From Isoetes taiwanensis (taxonomy: Eukaryota; Streptophyta; Lycopodiopsida; Isoetales; Isoetaceae), in NCBI GenBank assembly GCA_021234155.1, contig JAJEKV010000002.1, positions 39,793,841 to 39,857,840 on the forward strand: DNA of 64,000 nt, in the 5' to 3' direction. The notes beneath the pieces were generated by a model. That model was given only the letters and a program-made list of their open reading frames with translations, ran no database searches and was not told where the DNA came from. The position numbers and the translations under genes were made by a program. Of this stretch, positions 34,104-46,080 are shown one piece after another; within the stretch, counting starts at the first letter, position 1, and the number at the start of each line of letters is the position of its first letter.

Positions 34104-35249
34104 ATCGCTTTTTCAACCGGACAACTCCCCGGTTGTCATTCTATATGGAGCCTTGCTTGTTGGCTTTGTTCCTCGGTTCGAAAAGCTATCTCGCACTCTC
34201 CCCTATAAGGAGGGAGCTGCTTGATCTCATCCGAAAGAGATCATGGAACCCGCGGATTAGCCGAGATACTTGCTTCGCAACTTGCCGAGCTGCTGTCTTT
34301 TTTGCTTCCTTCTCGATTCCGCTCACTAATCTCAAGCTTGAAGATGTATGCCACTTGCTCACTCTTGATGCACTTGAACAAATTGCTTAGAAGACATGCA
34401 CCGCATGATGGGAACAACTTCCTTACCGTTATCTCAATGATCTTGCCGCCGGGCGCTGGGAAGGTCACCTTCCGCTTCCACATACCGATAATGGCCCCTC
34501 GCCGCCCAAGGTACTCCATTCCTATGATCAAGTCATACTTTCCAATGCCCATTACTTGCTCCCATCCGATATTAACCCCTCGCAAGTCGATGTCGGGTTA
34601 ATTCTCTTGCCCGCCAGCCTTTTATCGCACCACTTGCTAAAACAACGGGTCTTGGTTTTGACTTTAGCGCTTCAACTTCAACATCCGAACCATTCTGGGA
34701 TGCAAAGTTATGGCTACTTCCCGAAGTCTATCAAGACTATGAAGGACTTAGCTTTAGCCTTCCCTACCGTGGAAATTACCTTATAATCGCTCTCGCTTGC
34801 TCTCAGATCTATTATGCAAAGATGTGACACTCACCCCGAATGTAGTCGCGGGCCTTCTTCGCCGCCGCCGTCCGGACAGTGGTGTCCCAATCTCCCAACT
34901 CCGCTTAGAGCTGCACTCATGACGAGGGGCGCTTTGTCGCCCTATGGCCCTGGCCGAAGCACCTCGGCACAACCGCTTATGCACTCCCGCTTTTTCCTTG
35001 GGCATCGCTTGCAAAAGGGGATTGCACCGCTTTGGAGTAGTTTGACTTCTCCCCGCTTGTCCTTGAAGGACACCCGCTTTTCTCCCCGCCGCTTCCCCCG
35101 TTCCCACCATATTGGGTTCTAGCCGACTGGACTGGTTGCCCCGGGCTATAGCTTCCTCGTCAGCCTTTGCCTTTCCCCCTCGAAGTACCGCCGCTTGTGC
35201 CCGCTTATTCTGAGGTCCCCGACCCCGCAAGCTTATAGCCTTGATTCTC

Positions 35250-36150
35250 TTCGATATCGTCCTAGGGTTTATTGTTTCACAAGCTTATGGATCTCCTCAT
35301 TCAAATTTCAATATAGCTTTCATCGATGCTTTTCTCCCAACTTCGCACATACAAAATTTTAGCCTCATGAATTCCTCTCAGATATTTCTGAACGATGAGT
35401 TGCCTTTGCCGCAACCCTCAGAAAACTGCCGATCATGCCGACTTATGTTCCCTTTGAACGTAATGGCGCTTTGAAGGCTTTTAGCAAACTTTCTGAACTT
35501 ACAAGCATCCCCGCTTAAGCCGCGGTGCCTTTGCATAACCCTTCCACCAAACCGAAGGCTCCTTTCAAGTTGGTCGTTGTAACTCGCTTTGTCCTTATCC
35601 TTCATGCCATAAGCATTTCGCATTTCGCCATTTCGTCCCAGCCATGCCTCTCGCTTAAGCCCCTCGACCTGTTCTCCCCGAAATCGCTCCAGCTTCCGCC
35701 TTCCATACATTGCCCAAGCGCGGAATCTACCTTCTTCCGTAGTCGAGGCCCCGTATCTCTTTGTCGCCCCTCCGGGTGTTCCTCCCGCTTTCCTCTCGCT
35801 CGCTCTCGAGCCCGCTTCTTCCTCTTCCTCGAAGCCTGAAGTCCGAGTTCCAACTTGAGCCCAAGATTCCTGACCGGGGATCTCCTTCTTTGCTCCTCTT
35901 CTTGTCCCTTCCTTCCTCCTCCGAAATGACGCTATAAGAATCGAGCATTGCCCACCTAACCCACTCCCCGCTTGCACCTGATAGTAATGTTTTTATCCGC
36001 CCATCCGGCCCTCATCCGGGCTATCTCCCCGCCTGGGGTCATGGGTTCCCTATCTTCAAATAGGTTCCTTGTCGGGTGGTCCAAGGGGGTTTGTTCTTTC
36101 TATAAGGTCTCGCAGCTTGTCGCTCCTCAAGGCTTTTAGCCCCTCTAGCC
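35250..36150 (-). other. gag region of the complete chromovirus
   Basis: Corresponds to 23,640-24,500 in the truncated copy. The minus strand has a long highly charged Glu/Lys/Arg-rich frame (35,378-35,977) running into the capsid-like part. Fossil. Confidence 0.6.
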
Positions 36151-36479
36151 GCATCCACAAGTGATTAATGGCTATATGGTTAGTTCCATTTGTTCTCTTG
36201 CATTGTTTATGTTTGTTGGTATAATTGTGGGGCAAAATACATCAACAAAACATTTAAAGTGCGCAGTAAATTGTATTTATATATCATATAATATTTTAAA
36301 TACAAAAAGTCTCCTGATCAAGAGTCTAGCTAGTCTTGAAATCGCCGCAGAAGACGGGTTGTCTTCAAGAAACTCTTAACTTGGGCCGCCCCACCGAGTG
36401 ACCCAAGTTCCCGATGATGCTTGTCGGGCGAAGCCTCCCCGATGGCTCTCACCAGTCTTCTACCCCGCGGGGGTCGGAT

Positions 36480-37849
36480 GTAAGGGCCGCAGCCACGCTA
36501 ATCTCCCCGACGCCGGTGGGGATGGCGAAGTCGAAGAGGTCAAGTGCCATTGCCCTCTTGACTAAGACAAAGATAGTCGACATTTGCCGCTATTCGAGCA
36601 TGCCTCGCCGAAGCCCCGAGAGTGCAATCAGCATAAACACTTTTTTTCTTCGCCTCGACTCGAACTTGCGGTGAATTACCGCTATTCTCCCATCCATCGC
36701 CAGCGGGTAGGTAGTACCCGAGCGCCGCTGTGGTGTCGCCGGCTTCCCCCGCTTTGTTTGGCCTCCAGCTCAGTCGGCCGCCGGGCGATTGGCCGACCTC
36801 TACTTCGCTGAGCTCCCCAGAAGTCTTCACCAGCTGGTCGAGCCTCCCCGAGGTCGATTCATTTCTCCTTTTGGCAGGGGTGATATCGAAGGACCCGCAT
36901 TAGGATGCTCGGGTCTTCCCACGGATCCCCATCTGCTTTGGAGGGCGAGGAACTCCTCCTCTGCTGGCAGCCCCCGCCGCCCATCAATTGCCTTATGCCG
37001 CCAGAGGCTCGATATCGGAGGTCGCCTCCCCCGTAGGTGTCGGACTCCCTCACTTGAAGCGGGAAGTTCGATGCCCCCCTGGACGATGAAGTCGCCCATG
37101 TCGGTCCGCCGCAGCCGGGTGGAGCAGCCTCAGCCCAACCTCGAGCCCCTCTCCCTACATTCGGGAGGTTCTCGATGTCGCCGGGAGTAGATACTCCTCT
37201 CCGCCGATGATGATAGGGGCTAGGCTTGTGATGCCTAGCCCGAGTGGGGAGCAACTCGATGCCCCGCTGGCTCCTCGCCTCGAAATTGATCAGCTCCTCG
37301 CCTCCTTGGCGCCGCTTCTTCGGGTCCGAAGTCGAGCTCCGTATCCTTCGCCGTCCGACTCTTCTTCATCCCTCTTGCTTCCTCGCTCTTGTTGATACCG
37401 CAACAACATTTGCTCTTCCTCCTCCGCTCAGCCTATGGGGTCTACCTCCATCTGGAGGGATAGAGGTTGCCCCCATCGGGTTCTCGGCGCGGGGATAAGA
37501 AGATGGCTAGGGCGGCGGTGTAAGAGAAGTACTTGGTCCCGCTGGTCGTCAGACCATGTAATCGGGTAGCCTCTCAAGCTTTGTTAGTCAGGCATTTGGC
37601 ATGTTGGGGACATCGCCCAAGGCCGCTTGAAGGGATCGGGCGGGGAACAAAGTATCCTATGCAAGGGGGACTTGAACAAGGGAGGGTCCTACCCTAGCTT
37701 GAAATTCCGCTAGCACCCTCCTATATGTCGGGTTGCATTTAGCCAGAGCTTGATGTCGATTTCTTTCACAAAGACTTGAAGATGTCGCTGACATCCGCCT
37801 TCAGAGATGGGCACCGGCGCCGCACCATCGCCAAATCAGCCAGAGCCAT
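36480..37849 (-). other. Accessory region Y of the complete chromovirus
   Basis: Matches 24,840-26,195. The ATG at 37,847-37,849 opens a frame starting M-A-L-A-D-L, about 115 bp downstream of the TATA box at 37,963-37,973. No domain recognised. Fossil, broken as read. Confidence 0.45.
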
Positions 37850-37962
37850 TGATCTAGCAAGGAAGGGAGTATCAAACGGATGCGTAAGCCTCGTGGAGCC
37901 GAAAGATCGCCTAAGCAAAGGGGGGAGCAAATTTGCAGTGGTACCAATTGAGAAATGGGGAA

Positions 37963-38420
37963 CTTATTTATAGAAAAGGGGAAAACCCTAATTTTTGGAT
38001 GACTTAGAATTTAATCGAGATTAGGCAATTCTAACCTATTAAGTGATGCAATTGCAAGTTTGAAGTATATTTCTAGGGTTTGAGCATGCTAAGGAGAGCT
38101 AATGAACCTATTGTGCAATTTGGAGATCATTTAGTGAAGAATGGTAGACGGGGTTCATTGACGCTATACCAAACCCATTTCTAAAATGTAGAAATCATTC
38201 CCGGCGCCGACGTGATGAGACATAGGTCCTAATTGGGCTAGGATTACTCAATTTAGGTGATCTAAGGCTGTAATTCCACTAAACTCATCGAAAGTTAGGC
38301 AGAATTGACCCCTTACTTGGTCGATTTGGAGCTGTTTTGGGCATTTTACATGGTTCACATCGCTATGCTTCATTTCTAGAATGTAGAAATCATTCCCGGC
38401 GCGACGCGGTGAGACATCGC
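37963..38420 (-). promoter_or_regulatory. Promoter-like module of cassette Y, complete element
   Basis: TATA box at 37,963-37,973 with two palindromic boxes upstream at about 38,175-38,225 and 38,368-38,418. The sequence between them is AT-rich and has no reading frame of note. The order and spacing match the module at 26,304-26,756. Confidence 0.5.
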
Positions 38421-38589
38421 CTCAATTTTGCTCAAAACTCCAATTTAATTAAAACAAAAGCTAGGGACCGATATCTTGACCTATTTAAACAAGGTTTGAC
38501 ACTTTATTTACACAAAAATTTTCTTTATATTAACAAAATTTTTTCGCTATTTACAAAACTCAAGGTCGCTTCACCCTGATGTGCCCTGC

Positions 38590-39826
38590 AAGATACATAT
38601 CCCGCCTCATGAGGGTAACCCTTCGCGCACCGCCGCAGGCCGCTGAATCTTCAAAATGTTTCACTAAGTGGGCTTCGTCGCCTTGCAAACACAAAGAACA
38701 TCTCGCCCTGCCACGCTGCATGTCCTGTTGTATTCTTGAATGACTTCACTGACGCCGAACGGGCGCCTCGGGAATCAGAGTCCAGAATCCTTCCTCGAAG
38801 TGGCGGATCTCCTTGAGTGCCCTGCCTTCCTCCCCGCTTCTTCTTGTTCCGCTTCTTCCCCGGGTGCTCGTGGGGGGCTTGGGCTTTGGTGGAGGGGGCT
38901 TTAGTGTCCGGCTCTTCGCCGGGTGCCCGGCCAATCGCTCTCACCCTGCTCCCCGGGTAATAGGTGTTGTAGGCCTCCCACTTTGCCATATATGCTTGTG
39001 CTCCTCATTCTCTTCCTCGATAGACCTTTAAGGGGTCTATCACATAGGCTTCCCTGCTAGTGGCGCGGGGCCTTTGACCCTATCCCACGCCGGAATGGTG
39101 GGGCTTTCGCCACCGCCCCCCTCCTCCTCGCTTTTTTGGGCCGCCTGCCGCACTTTCCTTCTCCAACCGGGCTTTGAAGAGCTTGCCCCGCCTCATGCCC
39201 GGCAACGTAGTCTTGGTCCTAATCGCCGGTGGTGGCGGGTCTTCACCTCCCGATGGCTCGTTGATGACCGGACCTTCGCCTTTCTTCCCCAACCTTGACC
39301 AGCTTCCCTCTTGCTCGCCTTTGATGGCCTTGGGCCCTCCTCTTGATCCCACGGCTGCCTTCCCCGATCCTTTGATCTCGCCGCCCCCGGCTGCTTTGGA
39401 TCTCAGACTTGTGGACGGCTGCATAGGTCGGCCTCTTTCTCCGGTGAGTTGCGGCGTTGCCGCCCCTTCCCCCGCTTCCTCCCGCAGTGGGATCTCAGCC
39501 CGGGTTGTTCTTGGCCTATTGGTGGGGTTCGCCGCTTCCGCTTCCTCCTTCGTGGCTGGAAGGCCCCTCGGGAGCTGTTCTCGCCAGCTCTCCTCGCTTC
39601 CCCGGCCTCGCCTGCACTTTCTGTTGAGGATCTCGCCCATGACGCCCCCGGCCGCCCCTCCAAGATCTCTCGTGGTCGTCCGTCCGTCCCGACCCTCGAT
39701 TCCTCGCCGACGGCATCCGCCGACGGGAGAAGGCGCTCCCGGCAATCCCGTGAAAAGGCCTCTTACCGGGCGCCGAGGATCCGCTTTCGCTAGGCTTCCT
39801 TTGCACCGCTTCGTATGGGCCATCAT
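38590..39826 (-). other. Accessory region X of the complete chromovirus
   Basis: Matches 26,950-28,215. A 248-residue minus-strand frame (39,080-39,826) is the longest in the window. It starts M-M-A-H-T-K-R and is rich in Arg, Gly, Glu and Pro, with no domain I recognise. The opposite strand carries a 226-residue frame, so protein-level proof is lacking. Fossil. Confidence 0.45.
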
Positions 39827-39927
39827 TTTACGGTTCGTCGGCCGATTGAGCTAGCTACGCCGTAAGATCGCCTTTGACAATACGAAATGGGTTCTCGTGA
39901 AGGACGGAAAATGGGAGGGGTCCAGCT

Positions 39928-40262
39928 TCATTTATAGGGCCAATTTTAGGTCAACTTTTAAACTACCTTTTGGGTTGTCTAAGGCATCTAAAACACCTAT
40001 TTCAGCAGGTTCACACGCTATTCCAGCCCGATTCCTAGAATCTAGAAACCCGCCCCGGCGCGACGTAGTGAGACATGGTGGGGGCCCACTATTAAATTAA
40101 CATGTAACATGCTAAATCTACTAATTTTAGCTTAAATTTAGAATTATCAAGATATTTTACCGTAATTTACAACTTTTTGGTGTCAGCCGAATGTTCAAGA
40201 CGTTATACCAAACGATTTCTAGAATGTAGAAATCGCCCCGGGCGCCGACGACGGTGAGACCA
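39928..40262 (-). promoter_or_regulatory. Promoter-like module of cassette X, complete element
   Basis: TATA-like box at 39,928-39,938, about 100 bp from the ATG of region X, with two palindromic boxes upstream at about 40,023-40,075 and 40,216-40,256. Equivalent to 28,305-28,635. Confidence 0.5.
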
Positions 40263-40450
40263 ATTCTACTTTTTGATGTTGGCTCATCAATTTTAGTCTT
40301 TTAATGCTTCTATTCTTTTTAATCTGCACTAGCTTAGATAAACTACAAAAATGAGAAAAAAAAAAAATTTCTCATTTTTCGAGGTTTGAGGATCCTATCA
40401 AGTTAGTGCTATCGAACATGGCTGCTTTGCTCTTGGTCTCCAAGAACATA

Positions 40451-40461
40451 GCTCGATACCA
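40451..40461 (-). other. Primer-binding site of the complete chromovirus
   Basis: TGGTATCGAGC on the minus strand, one base after the 5' LTR end CCGCA. Initiator-Met tRNA type. Confidence 0.8.
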
Positions 40462-40462
40462 C

Positions 40463-42139
40463 TGCGGACGCCCTCTACTGTGATACCGTGCACTCACCGT
40501 ATACAACCAGTGAGTTCATCCCCATACCAGCTCCGTCTACAATACAGGCTCCTCCACATGACACCGCAACCGTGAATCGGTTCCAAAGGGAAGAGTGGAA
40601 GGGTCATTGCACCCCGCCTCCCTCGGGCCTACCTAGCCGCTGAAGCGTAAACATACATGTCAGTAGCACATACATCAACATCATATGACCATCGCCAAGG
40701 ATGGTCCTCCACATATCCGCATAGACAAAGATCAAAGACATCACATAGGGAATCCTACCCAAGGCTCGCATTACGTGGATGGACCGACAAGCTTGGGTCT
40801 CCGTGAGTTCATTGCGCATGTAATTCATGGCAATGGATTTGGCTGGCATAAGAACATGGCCTAGGGTTGTCCACCCATCCGCCTCCCCGCACACTTTGCG
40901 CAGTAGGTTGAAAAGTGTTGGGACCTCGATCAGAGCTCGCCACGGATGCATAGCCAAGGGGCTATATCCCCGGGTTACATCTCCCCGCCCGATGGGGCAG
41001 GTAGGGATTTCTCCCTCCGCAGATCTACAATGCCGACTCAAGGTGACTAGAGGGCCACCGCCCAGATCCCACTTTTGAACTCAATGGAAGGTCATATTCA
41101 CCACCTCACGAGTGTCGAGCCCATGCCTTGCCCACACGCAGCGGCAAGCCATTAGACCTAGTCACAAAGGACCCCCCTAAGCAGCATTAACACACCATAG
41201 GGTCGCTCAAGAGTCGTAACATGAACCTCCTTATAAGCCGCCCGCCCCTTCACCCACAACCGTGTGGCTCTTGTGCACGTGCCGCATCTACAAGCAGGTG
41301 CTAGAGAGGCTACTCTAGGAGCATCAACTACAAAGCTTTAGGTCTCTACCCCCTTCCCAATACAAGGAGTTCATAGAGATACATCATCCATATACATCAC
41401 ATAAGAACTAAAGAACAAGATCTAATCTACCACATAGAGTTAGGTTCTTTAGTTAGAATCGCTATCTAGGGATCTAGAGGGCTCGCTATGGCCAATCTAA
41501 TAGGCTAAACCCACCATACAATGACTAAAAATAGGGTTTAGACTATCTAATTGGCCAAATACCGGGTCCTTGAGAGGCTCCTCCCCGACTGAGCTCCCAC
41601 CATCCCGCCAAAACGCCAATCTAGAGAAACTATGTTGCAATTCTCCCAAATGAAGTTCGATGCGGTTTTGGTTTGAGGCAGCCAAAACAGAGTTCTCAAG
41701 CCCCAAAAATCGAAAATTGGGTTAGCTAGGGTTTCCAACCCCATATAGACAAGGGGGTTGGTTAGGGTTTCCACCATCCCCTTTGGCATGTGGGATAATT
41801 GAAATGGGCCCACTTGCCCTTAAGGGGGGTAGGCAAATGTGCCCACATGGAAATGTGTGCACATTAATGAATGTGTACATTGGAAAATGTGCACATTAAT
41901 TGCACCTATGGGTATGGCCCACTTGGCATCAAGTGGCCACATGGAAATGTGTGCCCACATTAATGTGTACATTGGAAAATGTGCACATTAATACTAATGC
42001 ACATTCTTAGCAAGTTGCCCCCTAGGGGCTACCCACTTGGCTATACGCTACGCATACACGCCAATCGGTGGCGCGGTACGCTGCTGATTTGGCAAAGCAC
42101 AATATACGCCCCGGAGCGATATTGTGCTGGAACGTCACA
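40463..42139 (-). repeat. 5' LTR of the chromovirus, about 1.68 kb
   Basis: Begins TGTGACGTTC at 42,139 and ends CCGCA at 40,463, so it has TG...CA termini. Carries the same U3 repeat units (about 41,835-41,995), TATA box (about 41,740-41,750) and AAACCCTA motifs as the shared LTR. The outer neighbour sequence starts AGACTCAAG. A target-site duplication cannot be tested because the far end of the array is rearranged. Confidence 0.8.
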
Positions 42140-42512
42140 AGACTCAAGAAGAGCTTTTTTTTTTTGTAAAGATGCAAGAAGGCTTTCCAACTCTTCATCA
42201 CTTCTGCAAGCAACAGAATGGGATTGAAGAGTTCAAAGCTTCTTTTTGTTGTTTGGGTGCAAATAATAATTCCAAATAATAAATCCAACAAACGAAAGAC
42301 ACTTCATGACTTCATAGTGCTGCAAACATAATATCAGTTATTGTTATCCAACTATCAGGCAATGCCACATTAACACAACTCAAACTTGGTTGGAAAAGAC
42401 TGAAGTAGAAAAATTGAACAGTAATAACTTAATGCTTCATGAATTTAGAATGCTACAAGCATAGCATCAGTTAATTGTTATACAACTATTCATCAGGCAG
42501 TGCCATATTAGT
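42140..42512. other. AT-rich stretch with short internal repeat
   Basis: No gene. A unit with the pattern GCTGCAAACATAATATCAGTT...AACTATCAGGCA...GCCACATTA (about 42,320-42,372) recurs in altered form at about 42,450-42,510. The stretch GACTGAAGTAGAAAAAT at about 42,400 recurs at about 43,306 beyond the LINE, so the LINE at 42,513-43,297 interrupts a local repeat array. Confidence 0.55.
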
Positions 42513-43297
42513 AGAATAGAATAGAATAGAATAGAATAGAATAGAATACAGTTAGTGTCCCTAGTACCGTGAGGCCACCGGACTGATGTAGCATGGGCGA
42601 GCTCTCCTAGAGGGTTGCACATCATGCTGGTTTGGTGTAACCCTTTCGGAGGGTTTATATTGTTTTCTATTGATACCAACACCCTTATACTTGGCATATG
42701 GCCATGCAAGGGTGTTGCCGCTATCAACAGCCTTTAGTCGTAGTATATTATGGGCTTTAATGTCACACACTTTTACAGTGGTTCATATCACAAGCCCTTT
42801 GTTTTTGTGCATCTCACGGTGTCTAATCACCATCTCATTGATTGCATATGCTAAATCCGCTTTTGTCTCATCTCTTACCATGAGGGTGTGTATCCGTTGT
42901 CCCCAACTTATAGATCTGTACCTGCTTCTTATGTCTTCGTATATTGTACATTCATTGAGCATGTAATTCTTGTCTTCTATTCTCCTTGTTTCACATATTC
43001 TGCAAATTCGGTTCTCCCTTTCCACTTTCCTCCATTTGTCCCTCTCAATTCTTAGGTCATCGCTGCCCATTTGAATCTTGCTAAGATATCCCTTCTTGCC
43101 TTCCCTATTCGGCTGTCCCTATACATTTGTTGTCCTATCTGTTGGTCCGGGTTGAATACTTCTCTCAGCCAAAGTATTTTGGGGCCGCTATGCTTTTTGT
43201 AACCATGATTTTGTCGCTCTATCTACCCATTCTTCACTCCATTTCCCTTCATTTAGTATGTCACTCAGATTCATCCCCATCTCTCTGGTCCATACTG
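42513..43297 (-). mobile_element. 5'-truncated LINE of a second family, pentamer tail
   Basis: The minus-strand frame 42,783-43,070 encodes a LINE C-terminus: L-R-I-E-R-D-K-W lead, then the zinc knuckle C-R-I-C-E-T-R-R-I-E-D-K-x-x-M-L-N-E-C and Y-E-D-I-R-S-R-Y. A 3' UTR and then an (AGAAT)n microsatellite at 42,513-42,548 (TTCTA on the element strand) follow. The protein differs clearly from the other LINEs here, but the tail is the same as that of the LINE at 861-1,655. No reverse transcriptase remains. Confidence 0.75.
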
Positions 43298-43624
43298 GCT
43301 GGAAAGACTGAAGTAGAAAAATAGAACAATGATAAATTAATGCTTCAATAGTTAATGGGTGGGTAGAAGGAGGGAGGAAGGAAAGGGAGAACCCTATTAT
43401 GTGGGCAGAATCAACATGAGTAAAAGGAATTAAAATCTCACTCCTCTTGCCAATTCAACTAACAACGACATCCATTGAGAGGCAAAAATAATACCCCGTA
43501 CTAGAAGAGCAAGGAAGAGCATGCCTTTCCAGAATCATCTTGAGGCACCAAAAGGAAACTATAGATTTTGCTATAAATCAGCAAGAACAACAAATGCAAG
43601 CAATTTTTGTAGAGATATGCAAGA
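43298..43624. other. AT-rich spacer, no gene
   Basis: It begins with a copy of the GACTGAAGTAGAAAAAT repeat. No coding sequence or structured element is seen before the next LINE fragment. Confidence 0.5.
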
Positions 43625-44092
43625 GTGGCAAAGGCAGCTCTATTTTTACCATGGTTTTTGGGAATAGGAAATACACAAATTGCTTATTTCTATCTCCAGG
43701 AGACAAGTTTTCTACCACTTCAACGGGCTACATTGGAACCCCATATTATTTACTTCCAGAAGGTGGTCGCTATGGGTGATACACGTTTGCCCAACCTTGC
43801 TTTGGCCATAGCAATGGGTCCCCAACGCCTCAAAGCCCGCCTGAAGGACAAGCAAGCCTGGTTCTCACGCTGGGATGTACAGCAAAACGATGCGCAAGTG
43901 TGTACGGACAAAGAAGGATCACAATGCACTAAAGTTGTACCTAGATGCTAGTTTCCTTCGAAGCTCGGGATCCATCCGACAAACGCAGATGACACACCAT
44001 CGCCAGCTAGTGAATCCTATGCTCACGAGAGGTGGCAATGCTTTTATAAGGAGCAACTTTTAAAGCCAAAGGAACCATCCAGAGGGAAAATG
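43625..44092 (+). mobile_element. LINE fragment ending at the A' junction
   Basis: A 108-residue plus-strand frame (43,625-43,951) matches the thumb/connection part of the LINEs here: F-Q-K-V-V-A-M-G-D followed by A-I-A-M-G-P-Q-R-L-K-A-R, and a W-F-S-R-W-D-V block. It is closer to the minus-strand LINE at 1,420-1,655 than to the hexamer-tailed LINE. The element has no 3' tail of its own here, and the sequence passes into copy A' at 44,093. Confidence 0.7.
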
Positions 44093-44947
44093 TCAAAAGG
44101 TTAGCAAGGCTCCCTGCCATGTCGTCAAGAAAAGGCCTCTTTGATATCCGGGGCTGTGGTCATTGTTTTGCCAATAATAAGGCAACACGTGCATGCTCCC
44201 ATGAAAGTTTTACATATATAGGGAGTAGGGATGTAGGTCATATCGAAGTTCAGCCATAGATAAGTCGAATATTAATCCATAGATTCCACATAAGCTTAAA
44301 TACATAAAGGAGGATGAGGGCTTCAGCCATAGCCGCAGTCAACCCAAATTGAAGAGAACCGAAATTAAAATGAAAGGGGAGGCTTTTTTTCAAGAAAGGA
44401 TCAGTCTGTACATGTTTTTGCCATCCGACCAATAAGCTCGATCGAAAAAGTTATTTCGTGATCACTTCCATCTCATGCCTATTTTTTGCCCTATTTTTAA
44501 TTTTTTCTAGTCGAGATCTTAAAAAAAGATCTAATGGCAAAAATTAATGCCACATCAGTTTCTGATGAGGAGGTGCTATGTGGATAGGCTAGAATTGCAA
44601 GAAAGGCATACTGAGTACTTCCACAATTCATGTACATAAAATAAGGGCAGTATCTAAAAATACATCAGACTGCAAACATCTTCGAATAATAAAGAAGTAG
44701 AAGTATTTACCTCAATTTAAGGAAGCCTTACAAAAGCACATGCATCAAACAGACTGGAGTATGTTAAATATTTGCTTTAACGCCATAGGATTGCATCCTC
44801 TTGAAAAGTATAATTATAGAATGCTCATTTGCATACTCGATATATCCTGAGATTATTATAGTCCAACAAACCAGATTCTTTGTCAGCAAAGTGTTAAGAA
44901 TCTAATAAGCACAAACAATGCTCCCGCAGCTAGCATATATGTGTATG

Positions 44948-45735
44948 AGAATAGAATAGAATAGAATAGATTTTTTAGCATCCATGGAGACCAATTGGCC
45001 TATGGGACCCAAACAAAAAAGAGAGCAAAGAATCGACACCGACAAAGATTAAAAACCCTCACCAAGGGTTTTCGAGGGAAAACCTTTAGCAAGAATAAGT
45101 ATGTTGGCAGATAGTTCAATACCGCCCCGAGGACACAAATACCGAAGTCCGCGGTATCCATAACCTCCTGGAGGTATGACCCCAACAAACCCACTGATGC
45201 CGTAGTCAATAATTGATGCAACGGCTGGCCAGGCACTAGTAAACGAGCATATCGCTCTCGGATATGGGCAAATGCTGGGTAGATCTGGAGGGCATGACAT
45301 TCATCCTCAATAGCGCCCTGGTGGCAACACTGACAAAGCCTTTGCTCACGTGCCTCCCGAGCCCAACGTCCTGTTTCAATGCGGAGGCGATGTGCACCCG
45401 TGCGAATGGAAGCTATAAGTTTGCGCTTCTTCATGGGCACCGGGTGTATAAGTACCGTGTGGGCCTCGTGAGCCTAGGGATTAACTTGTCGCTAATAGTG
45501 TGCCACTAACGCGGCGGCCGAAAGCATCTCGCATCCCGAAGCTTCATGGGCGGAAAGTAGCATCTAGGTACAACTTAAGTGCCTTGTGATCTTTCTTTGT
45601 CCTTACACGACGAGATCTGCTTGCCCTCACACCCCAAATACTAAGACCATTGAGCTTGCTTGCCTTTCCAGCAGGATTTTAGGTTTGGGGACCCATCGCC
45701 ATGGCCAAAGCAAGGTTGGGCAAACGTGAGAGAAC
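44948..45735 (-). mobile_element. LINE 3' end, copy A' of 861-1,655
   Basis: The frame 45,000-45,440 (146 residues) reads through the zinc knuckle more completely than in copy A: L-R-I-E-T-G-R-W, C-Q-C-C, I-E-D-E-C-H-A-L, R-E-R-Y-A-R-L. The (AGAAT)n tail lies at 44,948-44,969. Confidence 0.75.
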
Positions 45736-45891
45736 TACCCACAAATACTTTATGTTACTTAGAATACTCACATGTGTCACGTAATTTGATTAGATGCCGT
45801 CAAATTAGATTTCATGCGTCAATTTAGTTAGTATTCTAAGATTCCCAAGTTCATCATAACCTGATATCTTGATTGTCCATATAAAAATATT

Positions 45892-46080
45892 TCAACTTGG
45901 CATTCTATCAGACACTTCTTCCATCTCTAATAACCTAACTACAATATACATGTCAATCAATGTATATGCTATAAACATGCTTAAATAGAATCCAAAATTT
46001 TCAATAAGTATCTCAATAGCTTTCTCCAGCACCTTTTCTCTTGCACAACTTTGCAATACACAAACATGTTTATTTAGCAT
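45892..46080 (-). pseudogene. PPR gene fragment, copy A'
   Basis: Encodes the same 62-residue peptide as 1,809-1,997. The exact match contrasts with the noisy neighbouring LINE and fits low methylation of this non-transposon stretch. Confidence 0.6.

Larger units (their letters stand above)
19706..42139 (-). mobile_element. Ty3/gypsy chromovirus, tandem LTR-internal-LTR-internal array
   Basis: A large LTR retrotransposon fossil of the chromodomain-bearing Ty3/gypsy lineage, on the minus strand. Right to left: 5' LTR 40,463-42,139; primer site 40,451-40,461; accessory region about 36,480-40,400; gag about 35,250-36,150; protease-RT-RNase H-integrase-chromodomain about 31,374-35,250; 3' UTR and polypurine tract 30,526-31,361; LTR 28,830-30,525. 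That LTR is followed not by flanking DNA but by a second primer site and a second internal region (19,706-28,828), which stops just after the chromodomain and lacks its own 3' UTR and 3' LTR. One complete 13.3-kb element therefore shares an LTR with a 3'-truncated neighbour, as unequal LTR recombination would leave. As read it is broken in many places (dozens), though many may be base-calling noise. The LTRs look nearly identical otherwise, suggesting a young element. Confidence 0.85.

Noticed and set aside
39174-39854. A 226-residue plus-strand frame
   Set aside because: Antisense to accessory region X, for the same reasons. No domain is recognised in it.
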